DNA of 6,838 bases from Synergistaceae bacterium (GTDB lineage Bacteria; Synergistota; Synergistia; Synergistales; Synergistaceae), in NCBI GenBank assembly GCA_031273585.1, contig JAISRP010000318.1, forward strand, positions 1 through 6,838. The letters run 5' to 3'. Of this stretch, positions 4,577 to 6,838 are shown one piece after another. The notes beneath the pieces are model-generated. The model was not told where the DNA came from. It saw only the letters and a list, made by a program, of their open reading frames with translations, and did no database searches. Both the position numbers and the translations under genes were made by a program. How positions within the stretch are numbered: the first letter of the stretch is position 1; each line of letters opens with the position of its first letter.

Positions 4577-6838
4577 GAAAAAAGCGGCGGTCCACTTCGA
4601 GGGGCTGACAGAGGAGGAAGTCATAGAGAGCAGGGCTCGGCACGGGATGAACCTCCTAACTCCCCCGGAGAGGGCGCCGTGGTGGCGTCTTTTCCTCGAG
4701 AAGTTCGAGGACCCCATCATCAGAATACTGCTGATAGCGGCTGGAATATCGTTCCTCGTGGGCTTCGCGCAGGGAGAGTACACCGAATCGATCGGCATCG
4801 TCATAGCGATCCTGCTGGCGACGACGATGGCCTTCATAAACGAGTTCAAGGCCGGCAAGGAGTTCGACGTGCTGAACCAGGTCAGCGACGACGTGGACTA
4901 CCGCGTCATAAGGGGCGGGGATTACCGCACCGTTCCCAAGAAGGATATAGTCGTGGGCGACATCCTCCTCCTCGAACAGGGGGAGGAGATCCCGGCGGAT
5001 GCCAGCGTAGCGCACTCCATCTCGCTCCAGATCGACGAGTCCAAGATCACCGGCGAGTCCATCCCGGTCCCGAAGTTCGCGCCGGACGAGACGCCGGAGG
5101 GCGAGAGCGGCAAGCAGACGGCCTACCCCATCGACTGCGTCTACAGGGGCACCATGGTGAGGGAGGGGCATGGGATCGTCCGGGTCACCGCGGTCGGCGA
5201 CGGCACGGAGATCGGACACGCCGCCAAGGAGGCGTCCGAGGAAACTGACGAGCAGACGCCGCTGAACCGTCAGCTTGACGGCTTGAGCAAGCTGATAGGG
5301 GTAGTGGGTTTCGGCATCGCTGCGCTGCTGTTCGCTGCGCTCACGATACACGGCGCGGTGACCGGCAGTATAGTCATGGCGCGTACCCAATGGATTTTCC
5401 TGCTGATACTAATAGTCTCCGTCATGACAGCCCTGACGAGGGTGTGGCTGCCGATAGTGTATGACTTTTTCGACGTGACGGGTCATCCCAGGACGCGCCC
5501 GGAGTGGCTGGAGGACGAGGGCTTTGCGAAGTGGCTGAAGCAGATCGGATACGGCGTCCTGTTCTTCGCGCTGGCTACAGGCGCCTCGTGGGCGCTCTCG
5601 ATTCTGCCGGAGCCCTTCTCCTCGTGGCCGGGCCTCGATGAGGGGCGGAAGTTTCTGCAATTTTTCATGATCGCCATAACGATCATCGTCGTGGCGGTCC
5701 CCGAGGGCCTGCCCATGAGCGTCACCCTGAGCCTCGCTTACAGCATGAGGAAGATGACCGCCACCAACAACCTCGTCCGCAGGATGCACGCCTGCGAGAC
5801 GATAGGGGCTGCCACCGTCATCTGCACGGACAAGACCGGGACCCTCACCCAGAACGAGATGACCGTGTTCGAGACGCAATTTCCCTTCCTAGGCGGGGAT
5901 GGCGGCGACGCCTCCCTGATACACGAGACGATGGCCGCCAACTCGACGGCCCACCTGTCGAGGGGAGAGAAGGTCGAGGCCCTGGGCAACCCGACGGAGT
6001 CGGCGCTTCTCCTCTGGCTCGAGGCGAACGGCATAGACTACCGCGCGATAAGGGACGGGTTCGAGATAACCGAGCAGATGGCGTTCTCGACCGAGCGCAA
6101 ATACATGGCGACCCGGGGGCGCTCGCCCAAGAACGGCGATATCCTGCACGTCAAGGGAGCGCCGGAGGTCGTGCTCTCAAAGTGCGTCTCGTTCCTCGAC
6201 GAGTCGGGGCGTCCCATGCCGATAACTGATGACGTCAAGTCCGGCGTCCTGGATGGGATACGCTCATACCAGCGAAGGGGGATGAGGGTGCTGGGATTTG
6301 CCTGCCGCGGCTCGGACGGCCTGCCGACGGGGCACACGGAGGAGAACTCGTCCGAGCTGTCGTGGATAGGTTTTACCGCCATAGCGGACCCAATACGGGC
6401 CGAGGTCCCGGATGCTATAAGGGCCTGCGCTAAGAGCGGAATCGGCGTCAAGATCGTGACCGGCGACAACCAGGAGACCGCGAAGGAGATAGGCCGGCAG
6501 GTCGGACTGATCTCCGATCAGGACGACCTGGACGCGGTCCACATGACTGGGACGGAGTTCGAGGAGAAGTCCGACGACGAGCTGCTGGAGCTCGTGCCGG
6601 GCATGAAGATCCTCTCGCGGGCCAAGCCGCAGCACAAGCTCAGGCTCGTCCGGACGCTTCAGAAGCTGGGCGAGGTGGTGGCGGTCACTGGCGACGGGAC
6701 GAACGACGCCCCCGCCCTGAACCACGCGAACGTCGGGCTCGCGATGGGGCGCGCCGGCACCGCCGTAGCCAAGGAGGCGAGCGACATCATACTGCTCGAC
6801 GACTCGTTCAGGAGCATCGTGAACGCCATCATGTGGGG
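4560..6838 (+). CDS. P-type Ca2+-transporting ATPase, PMCA-like (3' end outside window)
   Basis: Open from ATG 4560 (GGAG 8 nt upstream) to the window edge: 759 residues, lacking the last membrane segments M5-M10. It is an ATP-driven cation pump of the inner membrane, most likely exporting Ca2+. Features in order: cation-ATPase N domain (FEGLTEEEV), M1 about 54-70, M2 about 74-93, actuator motif TGES (164-167), M3 about 244-264, two extra hydrophobic stretches (about 279-301 and 329-348), M4 with VVAVPEGLP (E382 as cation ligand), phosphorylation motif DKTGTLT (D424), KGAPE (532-536) in the nucleotide domain, TGD (634-636), and hinge TGDGTNDAPAL starting at 710. VPEGLP followed by SVTLSLAYSM and NNLVRRMHACETIGA is characteristic of Ca2+-type (P2) pumps of the plasma-membrane type. 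All catalytic residues present in the window are intact. The insertion between M3 and M4 is unusual. It follows terD by 88 bp and is probably co-transcribed. Mn2+ or another divalent substrate cannot be excluded. Confidence 0.93.
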   Translation, partial: MSESIEKKAAVHFEGLTEEEVIESRARHGMNLLTPPERAPWWRLFLEKFEDPIIRILLIAAGISFLVGFAQGEYTESIGIVIAILLATTMAFINEFKAGKEFDVLNQVSDDVDYRVIRGGDYRTVPKKDIVVGDILLLEQGEEIPADASVAHSISLQIDESKITGESIPVPKFAPDETPEGESGKQTAYPIDCVYRGTMVREGHGIVRVTAVGDGTEIGHAAKEASEETDEQTPLNRQLDGLSKLIGVVGFGIAALLFAALTIHGAVTGSIVMARTQWIFLLILIVSVMTALTRVWLPIVYDFFDVTGHPRTRPEWLEDEGFAKWLKQIGYGVLFFALATGASWALSILPEPFSSWPGLDEGRKFLQFFMIAITIIVVAVPEGLPMSVTLSLAYSMRKMTATNNLVRRMHACETIGAATVICTDKTGTLTQNEMTVFETQFPFLGGDGGDASLIHETMAANSTAHLSRGEKVEALGNPTESALLLWLEANGIDYRAIRDGFEITEQMAFSTERKYMATRGRSPKNGDILHVKGAPEVVLSKCVSFLDESGRPMPITDDVKSGVLDGIRSYQRRGMRVLGFACRGSDGLPTGHTEENSSELSWIGFTAIADPIRAEVPDAIRACAKSGIGVKIVTGDNQETAKEIGRQVGLISDQDDLDAVHMTGTEFEEKSDDELLELVPGMKILSRAKPQHKLRLVRTLQKLGEVVAVTGDGTNDAPALNHANVGLAMGRAGTAVAKEASDIILLDDSFRSIVNAIMW

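Noticed and set aside
4656..5390. 244-codon - strand frame opposite the ATPase
   Set aside because: Antisense shadow. The + strand here encodes the actuator domain and TGES motif of the ATPase.
1..6838. CRISPR array, tRNA or rRNA genes, insertion sequences
   Set aside because: No regularly spaced repeats, no cloverleaf or rRNA-like sequence, and no transposase motifs were seen. The three dispersed repeat copies are too few and too irregularly placed for a CRISPR array.

Overview
The window looks like a bacterial chromosome segment of moderately high GC content. The genes use many AGG (Arg) and ATA (Ile) codons together with GC-rich third positions. With the DUF1659-like gene, this fits a Synergistota-type or similar deep-branching bacterium. 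That is a weak inference, because there is no rRNA or marker gene in the window.

Layout. (i) 1-162 is the 3' end of an ankyrin-repeat protein on the + strand. (ii) 143-592 on the - strand is a small DUF1659-like protein with an unusual hydrophobic, lipobox-like C-terminal extension. It runs tail-to-tail into the ankyrin gene with a 20-bp overlap. (iii) 593-1040 is an AT-richer intergenic region. It holds a possible three-armed secondary structure (748-808), a consensus sigma70-type promoter (TTGACA, 16 bp, TATAAT; 848-875), an inverted copy of a dispersed repeat (905-948), and a leader of about 160 nt. (iv) 1041-6838 is a same-strand gene run: a 32-codon leader ORF coupled by a GTGA overlap to a HAD-IB phosphatase, then terA, an AIM24/TIGR00266-family protein, terD, and a PMCA-like P-type Ca2+-ATPase that runs off the right edge. 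The ATPase is the largest gene in the window.

How the genes may work together. TerA (two TerD-like domains) and TerD belong to the Ca2+-binding TerD superfamily. The ATPase has the catalytic motifs of a P2-type Ca2+ pump. HAD phosphatases and AIM24 proteins are plausible accessory enzyme and scaffold components. The cluster therefore reads as a compact Ca2+/metal-stress Ter module. terB, terC, terZ and terE are not visible in this window.

The most notable non-coding signal is a repeat of about 45-63 nt present three times: inverted in the leader region (905-948), and direct just upstream of the AIM24 gene (3018-3080) and of terD (3811-3872). The two direct copies end 20 and 23 nt before the respective start codons. 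They can fold a small hairpin that is kept despite base changes. This could be a shared cis-regulatory element or a dispersed intergenic repeat.
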